Virus record (IMG/VR): IMGVR_UViG_3300003690_000322
Coordinates: 2,142-23,509 of that record
Reading direction: 5' to 3' (one strand)
DNA from: a virus
DNA length: 21,368 bases
Below, piece by piece: positions 13,709 to 20,710 of this stretch. A program made the translations under genes and the position numbers. The notes under the pieces were generated by a model. The model saw only the letters and a program-made list of their open reading frames with translations. It was not told the origin of the DNA and did not search any database. Position 1 is the first letter of the stretch. The number at the start of each line of letters is the position of its first letter.

Positions 13709-14379
13709 TATGCTATTCTCTCCACGTTTATGATGCTTTGGAAGTCAAGGTTTTGACTCATTATCTCTTGCCTCTTAGCTGGGTCTTCAATCATTGGACC
13801 GATGCCTGTTGGTTGAATATATCCAAGCGTATAAAACGACTTCCTATTTTCTAAGAACTTTGTCCTTATAGTTTTTGTGTAACTATTCATACTAACTACG
13901 GATTGTGCAAAGATTTGAACACTGAATAATATATTAGAAATATCTTCATTACCTCCAATACCAAATGCAGTTGTAGAAACACTTAATACATCTACTGATA
14001 TTCTTGGGTATGAACTAATGCTTAAATCATCTCTTGGAAAATCTGGCCAAATCTTATCAGTGCCATAATCATAATCTATTGAATAAGAACCTGTTTGTGC
14101 TGTGACAAATGTAATTTTACACTTTCTTGTTCCACTATCGTTAAAATAATAATCCACAGAATAATCTGTTCCGAATGATTTTACTACACTTGCTACTGTT
14201 ATACTTTTAATATTCTTTACATTAGTTCGATTAATTAAATATGACGAAGTAGAGCTAAAAGTTCCGGTATCTTGTGTATTAGTTACCCCTCTATTAGTTA
14301 CTGAGATAATATTTTGGTTTCTAAGAAATACAACCAACTCTTCTTTAATCTCTTGAATATCAATTACTTTGACTGCCAT
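13708..14379 (-). CDS. tail terminator / tail completion protein
   Basis: The 223-residue product lies between the HK97 gp10-like gene and the tail tube, where tail terminators are usually encoded. The N terminus (IQEIKEELVVFLRNQNI) is a helix; the middle has VDYYFNDSGTRKCKITF and YSIDYDYGTDKIWPDFPR, then YPRISVDVLSVSTTAFGIGG. The YPRISV...GIGG segment followed by strands (FSVQIFAQS) and an RTKF..NRKSFY helix fits the terminator fold. It begins at an ATG with no clear ribosome site. Expected role: caps the tail tube and joins it to the neck. Confidence 0.7.
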   Translation of the reverse strand: MAVKVIDIQEIKEELVVFLRNQNIISVTNRGVTNTQDTGTFSSTSSYLINRTNVKNIKSITVASVVKSFGTDYSVDYYFNDSGTRKCKITFVTAQTGSYSIDYDYGTDKIWPDFPRDDLSISSYPRISVDVLSVSTTAFGIGGNEDISNILFSVQIFAQSVVSMNSYTKTIRTKFLENRKSFYTLGYIQPTGIGPMIEDPAKRQEIMSQNLDFQSIINVERIA

Positions 14380-14386
14380 TATCTAA

Positions 14387-14758
14387 TTAATTTTGGTTAT
14401 TTAATACCTCGTTTAATCTTTTCTGAACAATTCCTCTTAATTTGGTATGTAAAGTAGTTCTAATAAATGGATTGGGTCTTGTTCCTGGATGGTTTACTTT
14501 CTTAACAATAATAGTATCTCCTCCTGATTTAAATGCCAGTGCTTTCTTAGTATTAGGTGTAATTGTATGTGGTGGTGTTCCAAATTCAACAAATTTAGCA
14601 TAATCTACAAAATAAAACATTAAACCATTTGAAGTTACCTCTGCAATAATCCTACCTGCCAAATTTCCTGTTTTGAATGGTGCTGCATCGCCAAAGGCAT
14701 TTCTTAAATCTTGTCCTATAGCAAACATAGCTGAATCCAACGCTTGTTGTATGTCCAT
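14387..14758 (-). CDS. HK97 gp10-like neck / tail component
   Basis: The 123-residue product has the family pattern almost complete: KTGNLAGRI near residue 30, then FVDYAKFVEFGTPPH, KKALAFKSGGDTIIVKKVNHPG and RPNPFIRTTL. It ends with a basic helix. This is the HK97_gp10-like family, a head-tail joining or tail completion protein that works with adaptor and closure proteins. It is the first gene after a copy of the TATA-like element. GAGGG lies just upstream of the ATG. This is one of the clearest family matches in the window. Confidence 0.85.
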   Translation of the reverse strand: MDIQQALDSAMFAIGQDLRNAFGDAAPFKTGNLAGRIIAEVTSNGLMFYFVDYAKFVEFGTPPHTITPNTKKALAFKSGGDTIIVKKVNHPGTRPNPFIRTTLHTKLRGIVQKRLNEVLNNQN

Positions 14759-14801
14759 ATTCCCTCTTGGGTAATTAAAATAGTAGTCAATACCTTATAA
14801 C

Positions 14802-14812
14802 CTTTGTTATAT
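14802..14812 (-). promoter_or_regulatory. repeated TATA-like promoter element, copy 3
   Basis: On the minus strand the site reads ATATAACAAAG, followed by GTTATAAGG. It overlaps the TAA of the upstream closure gene and leaves 43 bases to the ATG at 14758. The spacing is longer than the 29 bases seen at three other copies, so the leader would be about 25 bases, leaving room for the GAGGG ribosome site. Confidence 0.65.
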
Positions 14813-15160
14813 TTCAAATAATAAAATTGTTTTGAAGATTACATTACTTGCGAATAATCTTTGTGACATTGTATCTACACGATAGTTCTTTGAATTATGT
14901 AATATCTTATCGTTCTTGTTCAGAGTTTCGGTTCCCTTAATGAACATTCTCGCATCTGCTCCTTTAGTTAAACCTGCTTTATCAAAAGAATATTTTTGAT
15001 TTGTGTTTTCAAATACTCCTGTTAAAGTATTCGTTGTAGTATCTACATAAATCTTCTCCCCAGTAATATTATGGATTGAAGTAGTTACTGGTGTTCTTGT
15101 AACTGTTACTCCAAAATCTGCAGAAGGTCCATCTATAAAGTCGTTTTCTGTTATAGCCAT
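14807..15160 (-). CDS. head closure / neck protein
   Basis: The 117-residue product lies between adaptor and gp10-like genes. It reads SADFGVTVTRTPVTTSIHNI, then TGVFENTNQKYSFDKAGLTK, ADARMFIKGTETLNKNDKIL and a terminal strand. The GV.VT..PVT..... G and ...GLTK..DARMFI pattern matches small phage neck or head-completion proteins. It follows the adaptor gene after one base. Such proteins form a ring below the adaptor that seals the head and binds the tail. Confidence 0.7.
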   Translation of the reverse strand: MAITENDFIDGPSADFGVTVTRTPVTTSIHNITGEKIYVDTTTNTLTGVFENTNQKYSFDKAGLTKGADARMFIKGTETLNKNDKILHNSKNYRVDTMSQRLFASNVIFKTILLFEI

Positions 15161-15161
15161 T

Positions 15162-15983
15162 TTAAATTATTATAGTATGTGTTATTTTTAATCTCTTCAT
15201 AATTTCGTCTTTCTCTTTGATTAGTTGTACTGCTGTTTCTCTCCACTGTGTATAAGGTTCTCCTTTCTGAACACTAAACTGCCCCATAGAATATCCAACT
15301 ATATCATCATAACTTTGTCCTACGAATCTTGCTACTAAAGCTAAAGATACCAATATTTTTAATAATCTTTCGAATAATACAGGAATAGCTACAACGTTTA
15401 CTAAACTATTGTCTGAGTGACTATAACTTATTTCGTCAAGTGTCAAATTATTTGAAGAAATAGCTGTTATCTTGGAAACTTCCTTATATCCATCATCTCC
15501 ATAGATTTCTACCCAGTTACCAACAGAATAAGCTGAACCATCATCTACTCCTGCTGTAACAGACGTTCCCTTTGAAATTGCTGCAGTTAGTAGATTACCT
15601 ACTCCCGTAGATGTAACTCTTCCATAAATATATTTTAAAAGTATTTTTTGTTCCTTATTAGTAAAATTAGAAATGGTTGAATCAGAGCTTAATCTAATTC
15701 TTCCAGACCTTCTAAAATTCAAATCGGATACTGTTAAAGCTGTACCATCATTTTTGACACTTCTTACTGCTAACAATGGCCCTTTATCTGCAAACATAGT
15801 CGCCTTATCTGAACCGTCTTGTACTTCATATTCTATTGTCGGAACAAATACTGTATTATAATATCTTTCAACCTGATATTCTACATCTTCTATTACTGCA
15901 GTAACATCTGCGTCTGAGATTTCTGCCGAGGAAATACCTACAACTGTCCTGACTTGTGCTATGGTGATATACCTAACTGCCAT
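15162..15983 (-). CDS. head-tail connector (gp6-like adaptor)
   Basis: The 273-residue product begins VRYITIAQVRTVVGISSAEI, then SDADVTAVIEDVEYQVERYYNT, the helical start typical of gp6/gp15-like adaptors. A middle beta-rich insert follows (RVTSTGVGNLL...AGVDDGSAYSVGNWVEIYGDDG), which makes it longer than usual (commonly 100-200 residues). The C-terminal part returns to helices (LFERLLKILVSLALVARFVG). The ATG directly follows the stop of the small basic gene. It should bind the portal from outside and start the neck. Confidence 0.7.
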   Translation of the reverse strand: MAVRYITIAQVRTVVGISSAEISDADVTAVIEDVEYQVERYYNTVFVPTIEYEVQDGSDKATMFADKGPLLAVRSVKNDGTALTVSDLNFRRSGRIRLSSDSTISNFTNKEQKILLKYIYGRVTSTGVGNLLTAAISKGTSVTAGVDDGSAYSVGNWVEIYGDDGYKEVSKITAISSNNLTLDEISYSHSDNSLVNVVAIPVLFERLLKILVSLALVARFVGQSYDDIVGYSMGQFSVQKGEPYTQWRETAVQLIKEKDEIMKRLKITHTIII

Positions 15984-16211
15984 TTATTTTTTTTCTTTAA
16001 GTTTTTTTGCCTTCTTTTTAGTTTCTATTTGCTTTTTACCTATTGAAGATTTTACTGCTTTAACCTCGCATTTTACTAATCCGTGACTTAATGCTCTTTC
16101 CTCGTCTTCAATTTCCTTATATTCTCCTGGTCGAACAGTTACCCATTCGTTACCATACTTATATCCTAAGCAAAACTTTATCCTTTCTGAAGTGTTGTTT
16201 GTGAATTCCAT
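15984..16211 (-). CDS. small basic protein upstream of adaptor
   Basis: The 75-residue product starts MEFTNNTSERIKFCLGYKYG, then NEWVTVRPGEYKEIEDEERA and HGLVKCEVK, and ends in a lysine-rich tail (KKQIETKKKAKKLKEKK). The compact pattern ...N.T...I.......W.TV.PGE...I is widely seen in short phage proteins encoded between capsid and adaptor genes. The ATG at 16211 has GGAGG 7 bases upstream, so I prefer it to the in-frame TTG at 16223. It follows a copy of the TATA-like element and a poly-T tract. Function unknown; the tail may bind nucleic acid. Confidence 0.7.
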   Translation of the reverse strand: MEFTNNTSERIKFCLGYKYGNEWVTVRPGEYKEIEDEERALSHGLVKCEVKAVKSSIGKKQIETKKKAKKLKEKK

Positions 16212-16250
16212 AGCTACCTCCAACTATGGAACTGAAAAAAATTATATAAA

Positions 16251-16261
16251 CTTTGTTATAT
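16251..16261 (-). promoter_or_regulatory. repeated TATA-like promoter element, copy 4
   Basis: On the minus strand the site reads ATATAACAAAG, directly followed by a second AT stretch (TTTATATAATT). It lies immediately after the poly-T tract that ends the previous unit and 39 bases before the ATG at 16211. The terminator-promoter order is what a unit boundary should look like. Confidence 0.7.
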
Positions 16262-16263
16262 TC

Positions 16264-16295
16264 AAAAAAAAAAGAAAAAAGAAAAAAAAAGAAAA
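16264..16295 (-). terminator. poly-U terminator after capsid-associated gene
   Basis: The minus strand has three T runs (about 9, 6 and 10 T), separated by single C bases, within 32 bases right after the stop of the 149-residue gene. No stem-loop precedes them. Factor-independent termination at T-rich tracts without a hairpin is characteristic of archaeal RNA polymerase, which makes this one of the better hints about the host. Confidence 0.6.
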
Positions 16296-16300
16296 TGTTT

Positions 16301-16750
16301 TTAAGATATACGATAAGCTATGAACGTATTTGCTGCGCTTCTTCTGAATCTAAATACTCCTGAACTATTAATATCTGTTCCTGCGTCATCTACTGTTGCT
16401 GAACCTACTACTGTAACTCCAGTTCCTCCAACTAATGTAATAATATCTCCGGCTCCGCCTAAATTTATAATACATAAATCAAAAGTGTCGTTTGTTGCTA
16501 TAGTTGTTGAAAGTGCTGCTTCTAAAAGTGTTCCTGTTAGCGTAGTATAGTTTGCTGTTGCTGCCGGTGTTCCTACTAAAATTCCACCAGTCATTTGAGC
16601 TGCCGTCATTGTTGTTGTTCCTGTTGCTGTCTGAGGTGCTGCTTGCGAACCATATTCTGTACCTGCAAAGGTTATGTCATTTGAAAATCGTAAATCTCCT
16701 GAACCCTCAAATGGCGTACTTGCCACTCCGATTTCTGCTGTTAATGTCAT
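16301..16750 (-). CDS. capsid-associated beta-rich protein (possible decoration)
   Basis: The 149-residue product has TTTMTAAQMTGGILVGTPAA, then a segment with TLLEAALSTTIATNDTFDLC and IINLGGAGDIITLVGGTGVT, and ends FRFRRSAANTFIAYRI. The order TMTA.Q..GGI....P.A.....T...L..AL......G..FD..I.N.G......T....GVT is a familiar phage structural protein found beside capsid genes, usually a decoration or minor head protein. It ends a transcription unit, just before a poly-T tract. Decoration is inferred from position. Confidence 0.6.
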   Translation of the reverse strand: MTLTAEIGVASTPFEGSGDLRFSNDITFAGTEYGSQAAPQTATGTTTMTAAQMTGGILVGTPAATANYTTLTGTLLEAALSTTIATNDTFDLCIINLGGAGDIITLVGGTGVTVVGSATVDDAGTDINSSGVFRFRRSAANTFIAYRIS

Positions 16751-16757
16751 CTTAAAA

Positions 16758-17051
16758 TTAATGACACCAGATTATTGCCGTCTTAGCTCCAGTATCTGAA
16801 CCGCCAAGTGTTATAACTAAAACTCCTGCTGTAACTACTGTAGTTGGTGCCTGAGTAACTACCACACTACCAGTTGTAGTTTGGTCAAATACTAAAATTC
16901 CATCTAAGAGTGTACAACCGAAATCGTTCAAATCAACTTGAACTGTATCTGTTCCACCAATAACAGTGTCTGCATAAACTACTCGAATCATTTTGACTCC
17001 AAGATTTGGTGCAACCTCTATCATTGTTCCTACTTCTCCTAATGCTGTCAT
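16758..17051 (-). CDS. small capsid-associated protein
   Basis: The 97-residue product reads MTALGEVGTMIEVAPNLGVK, then VVYADTVIGGTDTVQVDLND and WC at the end, with an even alternation of strands. It follows the major capsid gene after a 113-bp leader and has GGAGG upstream. Position, small size and strand content fit a head decoration or stabilisation protein, or a phage structural protein of the YADTVI..TDT type. The exact role is not established. Confidence 0.55.
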   Translation of the reverse strand: MTALGEVGTMIEVAPNLGVKMIRVVYADTVIGGTDTVQVDLNDFGCTLLDGILVFDQTTTGSVVVTQAPTTVVTAGVLVITLGGSDTGAKTAIIWCH

Positions 17052-17079
17052 GTTTGTTTTTACCTCCTTGTGCTTGTTT

Positions 17080-17098
17080 GATAGATTAAGGTTCTATC
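17080..17098 (-). promoter_or_regulatory. hairpin in leader of the small capsid-associated gene
   Basis: A perfect 6-bp stem GATAGA/TCTATC with a 7-base loop lies about 10 bases before the GGAGG of the gene starting at 17051. A second stem GGGTT/AACCC is at 17115-17130. Together they fill the leader between a T-rich tract and the ribosome site. They might control translation or protect an mRNA end. No structure probing is possible here. Confidence 0.35.
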
Positions 17099-17130
17099 TA
17101 CCTAATGGATTTTAGGGTTCCATTAAACCC

Positions 17131-17160
17131 ATAAAAAATAAAAAATAAAATAAAATATAC
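17131..17160 (-). terminator. T-rich tract after the major capsid gene
   Basis: The minus strand reads TATTTTATTTTATTTTTTATTTTTTAT a few bases after the capsid stop, with no hairpin before it and two hairpins after it. It may terminate part of the capsid transcripts, leaving the following genes at lower level, since no copy of the TATA-like element lies in this gap. Confidence 0.45.
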
Positions 17161-17164
17161 CTAC

Positions 17165-18298
17165 TTAAGAGATATTATCGATACCTGAGCAAAATTCTGG
17201 TGCTCTATTGATGATAACTTCATAAATCTTCAACATAAACTTACGGCTATCGTTAGTTTTTGCTAATTCTTCAAAAGTCATATCTTGTAGAACTCTCATT
17301 TCAATATAGTCCATATCCCAGAAGAAAATTTGCTTTGCTCCTGAAACGTTAGACATATACATAGATGGAATTACCGGAATTCTTCCGACTGGTGTTTGTA
17401 GAACCAATTGCGCATTAATACCGAAAGCTATTTCAGTTGCGTTGTCTGCTGGGCTCATTCTGAAAGTATCTATCATGATTTTTCTCAAATCATTCAAAAC
17501 ACTACTCGAACAAGTAGCTAAACTTGGTCGTCCACCATCGTCGAATGCTGCTGTTACTGCTGTATCTACGTCACTCCATACAAGAGCTGATGTAGATTTA
17601 TCTGTAACATTTGTACTTCCTTGTAGTGTAATCAATCCATCGAATTCTGTTCCGTTAGGTCCAGAACCAACTGATGTTGTGTTACTACCTAATAGCATCA
17701 AATTTTCTTCTAATTCTTTCAATGCTCTTGCTGCAAGTAATACTTCTTGTTGTAGTGCGCTACTTGCCGGTGCATTACTGAATGGACTTCCGCCGGTTTG
17801 TGCTCCGCCTGGTTGAAATCCTTCCATCATATAAGCTGGTACTGCTGCTTGTGCTGGGCCTGTAACTCTTCCTACAGAATAAAGATACTTGATTGACTTA
17901 CTGACTCTTTCTCTTGTATGAGAAACGTCTGCCAATGCTGCGTCTTCTGCTGCAGTTGTTGCTGCTCCCTTTGCAGTAACTCTGTTATAATCTGCTGTAA
18001 TACCTTGGTTTGCGACTCTTGGAATTAACTCTGTCAATGGTGTGTATTTCCTTGACACGTCTACAATTCTGCTATCTACATAGACAGGAATCATAGCGTA
18101 ACCAGCTGTTCCAGCTCCGCCTGTTGTGGTTGCAAAAGATTTTAATCCAGCTGTGAATTTAGATTTAAGTTCACTTCTGTTATCAAATCCTCTATAACCA
18201 CCTGCGTAAACTGTTCCGTCTGGCAAGTTTCCAAATGATTGCGCATACAATGCTTTAGTATCGATGCTTCCACCGAAACTTGATGTAACTGCTGTCAT
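17165..18298 (-). CDS. major capsid protein, HK97 fold
   Basis: The 377-residue product follows directly on the prohead protease/scaffold gene (TAATG overlap), the normal place of the major capsid protein. It has an N-terminal segment (about 1-60), an E-loop/P-domain-like region with VDSRIVDVSRKYTPLTELIP, a long helix (LQQEVLLAARALKELEENLML), an A-domain with GLITLQGSTN and LNDLRKIMIDTF, and a terminal stretch (YIEMRVLQDMTFEELAKT). Residues QTPVGRIPVIPS and FFWDMDYIEMR resemble capsid proteins of tailed archaeal and marine viruses. Codon and residue choice (Ala, Thr, Ser-rich, few Lys) fit a highly expressed virion protein. Confidence 0.85.
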   Translation of the reverse strand: MTAVTSSFGGSIDTKALYAQSFGNLPDGTVYAGGYRGFDNRSELKSKFTAGLKSFATTTGGAGTAGYAMIPVYVDSRIVDVSRKYTPLTELIPRVANQGITADYNRVTAKGAATTAAEDAALADVSHTRERVSKSIKYLYSVGRVTGPAQAAVPAYMMEGFQPGGAQTGGSPFSNAPASSALQQEVLLAARALKELEENLMLLGSNTTSVGSGPNGTEFDGLITLQGSTNVTDKSTSALVWSDVDTAVTAAFDDGGRPSLATCSSSVLNDLRKIMIDTFRMSPADNATEIAFGINAQLVLQTPVGRIPVIPSMYMSNVSGAKQIFFWDMDYIEMRVLQDMTFEELAKTNDSRKFMLKIYEVIINRAPEFCSGIDNIS

Positions 18299-18594
18299 TA
18301 TCCAATTATGTCCAAAGGTTCTACAGACACGATATCCTTAACTTCTTTAGGTACTGTGTGCGCTAAAGCTTTAGAATTTACTTTCTTATTCATTGAGATT
18401 AAGTTAGCAACTTCTTCCTTTAATGCTTTTACCTCTTCAGCTAATGAGTCCGAAGCGTCTTCACTTTCTTCAGCTTCTGGTGCTGCTTCTTCCGGTGCTT
18501 CTGCTTCTGCTTCTGATTCCTCTGATTCAGTAGATTCAACTACTGCCTCAACTTCCTCAGATGCTTCTTCGCTTGTCTGTTGTTCGTCTGACAT
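18298..18594 (-). CDS. scaffold protein from internal start within protease gene
   Basis: Inside the protease-scaffold gene an in-frame ATG at 18594 follows AAAAAGGAGG with 8 bases spacing, one of the best ribosome sites in the window. It would yield 98 residues starting MSDEQQTSEEASEEVE, highly acidic, with a coiled coil (SLAEEVKALKEEVANLI) and the same C terminus. This mirrors lambda, where the scaffold NU3 is made from an internal start in the C protease gene. The protease-scaffold fusion would deliver the enzyme to the prohead while the free scaffold drives assembly. Inference from the ribosome site. Confidence 0.65.
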   Translation of the reverse strand: MSDEQQTSEEASEEVEAVVESTESEESEAEAEAPEEAAPEAEESEDASDSLAEEVKALKEEVANLISMNKKVNSKALAHTVPKEVKDIVSVEPLDIIG

Positions 18595-19365
18595 TTTTAT
18601 ATCCTCCTTTTTGGTTTTTATTTCACTATGTGAATTTGATTTGTCTTTTACTTCTAATAATTCTTTGTTTTCTGAGTTCGATTTATAATCTTCCATTACT
18701 TCATCAAGTAATTCCACAATCATGGCTTTGTATTTTTCTTTTGTTTTATTCTTTTTCTTTTTCTTTTCTTCATCATCATCATCTTCTTCATCTTCTTTTT
18801 CTGGTGGGTTTTTAGGTCTCTTGTGGGGAATTCCCATTTTCACTGCTTCCATAGATTTAATCATGATTTCTCTGATTTGTGCTCCGGTATTTACTGGGTT
18901 TCCTGTTAGAGCTACATTTAATAAAACTAAATCATCTAATAACCTTACCTCTTCCCCATTCTTTACTTCATTACTAACTCTTGTTGGAATATAAGCAATA
19001 CTGAAAGCATCGAGGTACTGTCCTTGAATACTTCCTTTTGTTTCATCATATCTACTATGATGGGGATTAATTTTTGCTTTAACTCTTAATTTGTTATTCT
19101 CAATAGTGGCATCCACTAATCTACCTATTGGAACTTTAGTTTTATTAATTTCTTTTTCTTCATTATCCGCGCCTTTAAATGACTCATGTTCTAAATCTAA
19201 TTTAATATTTCTTTCAAGAATTTGTGTCTTCATACTTTCTAAACACTTTACAGTGATAACATCATTTACTAAATCTTTTTCCGTTGTTGATATAAAACCA
19301 TCCAAATATAAATCGTCTCCCTTTGTCTGAATATCAAATGGCCTTGTGAATATGAAACTCTGCAT
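18298..19365 (-). CDS. prohead protease fused to scaffold domain
   Basis: The N-terminal part (about 1-165) matches the HK97-type prohead protease: strand FDIQTKGDDLYLDGFISTTE, then KLDLEHESF with the catalytic His (about 60), LDAFSIAYIP with the catalytic Ser (about 122), and LLNVALTGNP. A long charged linker (EDEEDDDDEEKKKKK) and a C-terminal acidic and coiled-coil part (EEVKALKEEVANL) form the scaffold. The fused gene lies directly before the capsid gene. ATG at 19365 is preferred because it gives the same 29-base spacing from the TATA-like element as two other genes; an in-frame GTG at 19374 is possible. A strong internal start makes a free scaffold likely. Confidence 0.8.
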   Translation of the reverse strand: MQSFIFTRPFDIQTKGDDLYLDGFISTTEKDLVNDVITVKCLESMKTQILERNIKLDLEHESFKGADNEEKEINKTKVPIGRLVDATIENNKLRVKAKINPHHSRYDETKGSIQGQYLDAFSIAYIPTRVSNEVKNGEEVRLLDDLVLLNVALTGNPVNTGAQIREIMIKSMEAVKMGIPHKRPKNPPEKEDEEDDDDEEKKKKKNKTKEKYKAMIVELLDEVMEDYKSNSENKELLEVKDKSNSHSEIKTKKEDIKMSDEQQTSEEASEEVEAVVESTESEESEAEAEAPEEAAPEAEESEDASDSLAEEVKALKEEVANLISMNKKVNSKALAHTVPKEVKDIVSVEPLDIIG

Positions 19366-19394
19366 ATCCTCCACAGTGTTCAGTTCTTTTTAAT

Positions 19395-19405
19395 CTTTGT
19401 TATAT
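19395..19405 (-). promoter_or_regulatory. repeated TATA-like promoter element, copy 5
   Basis: On the minus strand the site reads ATATAACAAAG, then ATTAAAAAGAAC. It is in the 62-bp gap before the protease/capsid operon, 29 bases before the ATG at 19365. The same 19-base core also occurs at copy 2. Confidence 0.7.
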
Positions 19406-19427
19406 TATTATTGAGTAACAAAAATAA

Positions 19428-19667
19428 TTAACTATATGTATAAGTTGTTCTATCAGTCCAATTTACTGTGAAATTTATAGATTCAGCACTTGCCCATTGA
19501 ATATTGGTAACCTTTCCTGACACATCATATGTGTATTTCTTTATTCTCCACTCATTTACTCCGTCAGTATTCCCTGGTGGTGTTTCTCCAATATAAATAG
19601 CATTCGTGCCAGAGTATTCTATCTTTGTAGATACTCCTTCACTGGATAGAGAATATAGTTCACTCAT
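19428..19667 (-). CDS. small phage protein of unknown role
   Basis: The 79-residue product reads MSELYSLSSEGVSTKIEYSG, then AIYIGETPPGNTDGVNEWRI, KKYTYDVSGKVTNIQWA and a C-terminal WTDRTTYTYS. The order KIEYSG....IYIG...PG......W.I.K.TYD..G.V...... W..R..Y.Y is common in small virion proteins of phages, often encoded with head or fibre genes. The ATG follows CGGAGG and overlaps the upstream gene by 8 bases. It ends the first unit, before the protease promoter. Confidence 0.6.
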   Translation of the reverse strand: MSELYSLSSEGVSTKIEYSGTNAIYIGETPPGNTDGVNEWRIKKYTYDVSGKVTNIQWASAESINFTVNWTDRTTYTYS

Positions 19668-19896
19668 TTATGCCTCCGAACTCTCTAACATTCCAAACTG
19701 GAAGTGATTCTGGTAAACTTCCTAACAATAATAGATAACTCATCTTGTCTTTTGGCTTCCTTATTAGTGTTCTGAAAACTACTCCTGTTCTATTTGCGTA
19801 GTATAGAATTATGTAAAGTGGTGTTTCGTTTCTAAGTAATGGACTTCCTGAAGTTACAAGCTTCTTCATATTGTTTAATGATATATCAACTATCAT
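19660..19896 (-). CDS. small hypothetical protein
   Basis: The 78-residue product reads MIVDISLNNMKKLVTSGSPL, then TPLYIILYYANRTGVVFRTL and an end with WNVREFGGINE. I do not recognise it. It mixes strand-rich and basic stretches without a membrane segment. Its start overlaps the stop of the 43-residue gene (ATGA) and its end overlaps the next gene, so it belongs to one translated string from the zeta-like gene onward. Confidence 0.5.
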   Translation of the reverse strand: MIVDISLNNMKKLVTSGSPLLRNETPLYIILYYANRTGVVFRTLIRKPKDKMSYLLLLGSLPESLPVWNVREFGGINE

Positions 19897-20024
19897 TTTA
19901 TTTTGACCTTTGAGGCATATAATTCAAATATTTCTTTCACTAATTTTCCGGTTTTGAAGTAATGATTTATTACAATTTTATCTTCTTCTGTTAATGTTTT
20001 CCAAAGTTCTTTATTTATTTTCAT
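19893..20024 (-). CDS. 43-residue hypothetical protein
   Basis: The short frame encodes MKINKELWKTLTEEDKIVIN, then HYFKTGKLVKEIFELYASKVKIK. It starts in an ATGA overlap with the upstream gene and ends in an ATGA overlap with the downstream one, filling what would otherwise be a 124-base gap. The content is a basic, mostly helical peptide, possibly a small HTH-like or antitoxin-like protein. No clear ribosome site beyond coupling. Confidence 0.5.
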   Translation of the reverse strand: MKINKELWKTLTEEDKIVINHYFKTGKLVKEIFELYASKVKIK

Positions 20025-20710
20025 TTAGTTCCTAAAATCTCCTTTTTAATTTGAGTATTAAGGACACTTGTATATTGTTCATTAAATACTATATTTTCTC
20101 TTACTTCGCTACTGCTGAATTCTTTACCAAAATATGCTATCCCAGAAGTCCATTTGTCATTTAGTTGCTGTGTAGGGTCAAAGTATTTTCCATTAATCTT
20201 ATTCCAAGCATGTGGAAATGGCATTGGGAAACCTTTAAAAATATAAACTCCTTCTACATAAGTTATATTAGGATTTCTTTGTGAAAGAATTTGAGCATTT
20301 TTAAAACACTCTTTCATCTTTGGGAAATCATCACCATAACTCGCTATAACTTGTTTCTTTTCTTGTTCATTTAATTGTCCGATTTTCATTTCTTTAGTTC
20401 TTTTCTGCATCATCTTCCATTGTCTTTTTTGTGGTTGAGGGAGAAATTCTATCATATTTTTCCAAGCGTCTTTTGGTTCGAATTGCTTTTCTGGGTCCTT
20501 ACTTGAACTTCCAGTAGGTCCGTAGTAATGATATCTATAATTACCAGGACTTCCTATTCGTTTTATGTATTTATGTTTAACTTCTTGAGATGGCTCTCCA
20601 ATTAGTTCTTCAATCTCATCAAGTTCCTTATCAGATACATCTAAATCCCAATCGTCAGACCTTTCTTTCCAAGACATTTTCGTTAATTCCTTATCTATAT
20701 ATTGTCCCAA
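20021..20710 (-). CDS. protein with Cys-His-Asp transglutaminase/papain-like domain
   Basis: The 229-residue product has an acidic first part (about 1-40), a segment HKYIKRIGSPGNYRYHYYGP (46-65) like the R....Y.Y linkers of virion-associated proteins, and a C-terminal domain with ECFKNAQIL (Cys135), FPHAWNKING (His167) and KYFDPTQQL (Asp178). The order C...HAW..i.G...DPT is typical of transglutaminase-like or papain-like folds, including small phage members. Spacing is compatible with a catalytic triad. It starts at TTG behind GGGAGG and overlaps the kinase gene by 16 bases. It could be an ejected peptidase or amidotransferase-like enzyme, or a non-catalytic relative. Confidence 0.6.
   Translation of the reverse strand: MGQYIDKELTKMSWKERSDDWDLDVSDKELDEIEELIGEPSQEVKHKYIKRIGSPGNYRYHYYGPTGSSSKDPEKQFEPKDAWKNMIEFLPQPQKRQWKMMQKRTKEMKIGQLNEQEKKQVIASYGDDFPKMKECFKNAQILSQRNPNITYVEGVYIFKGFPMPFPHAWNKINGKYFDPTQQLNDKWTSGIAYFGKEFSSSEVRENIVFNEQYTSVLNTQIKKEILGTK

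Noticed and set aside
16212-16223. TTG at 16223 as start of the small basic gene
   Set aside because: GGAGG lies within this stretch and is placed correctly for the ATG at 16211, so the TTG would be upstream of the ribosome site.
18308-18688. Plus-strand frame of 126 codons, Ser-rich
   Set aside because: It is the antisense of the GAA/GAT-rich acidic scaffold, which automatically gives Ser/Ala runs. No ribosome site.
18770-18805. CTT/CAT triplet repeats as a possible CRISPR or satellite array
   Set aside because: No spacer-repeat structure; it encodes the Glu/Asp-rich linker of the protease-scaffold protein.
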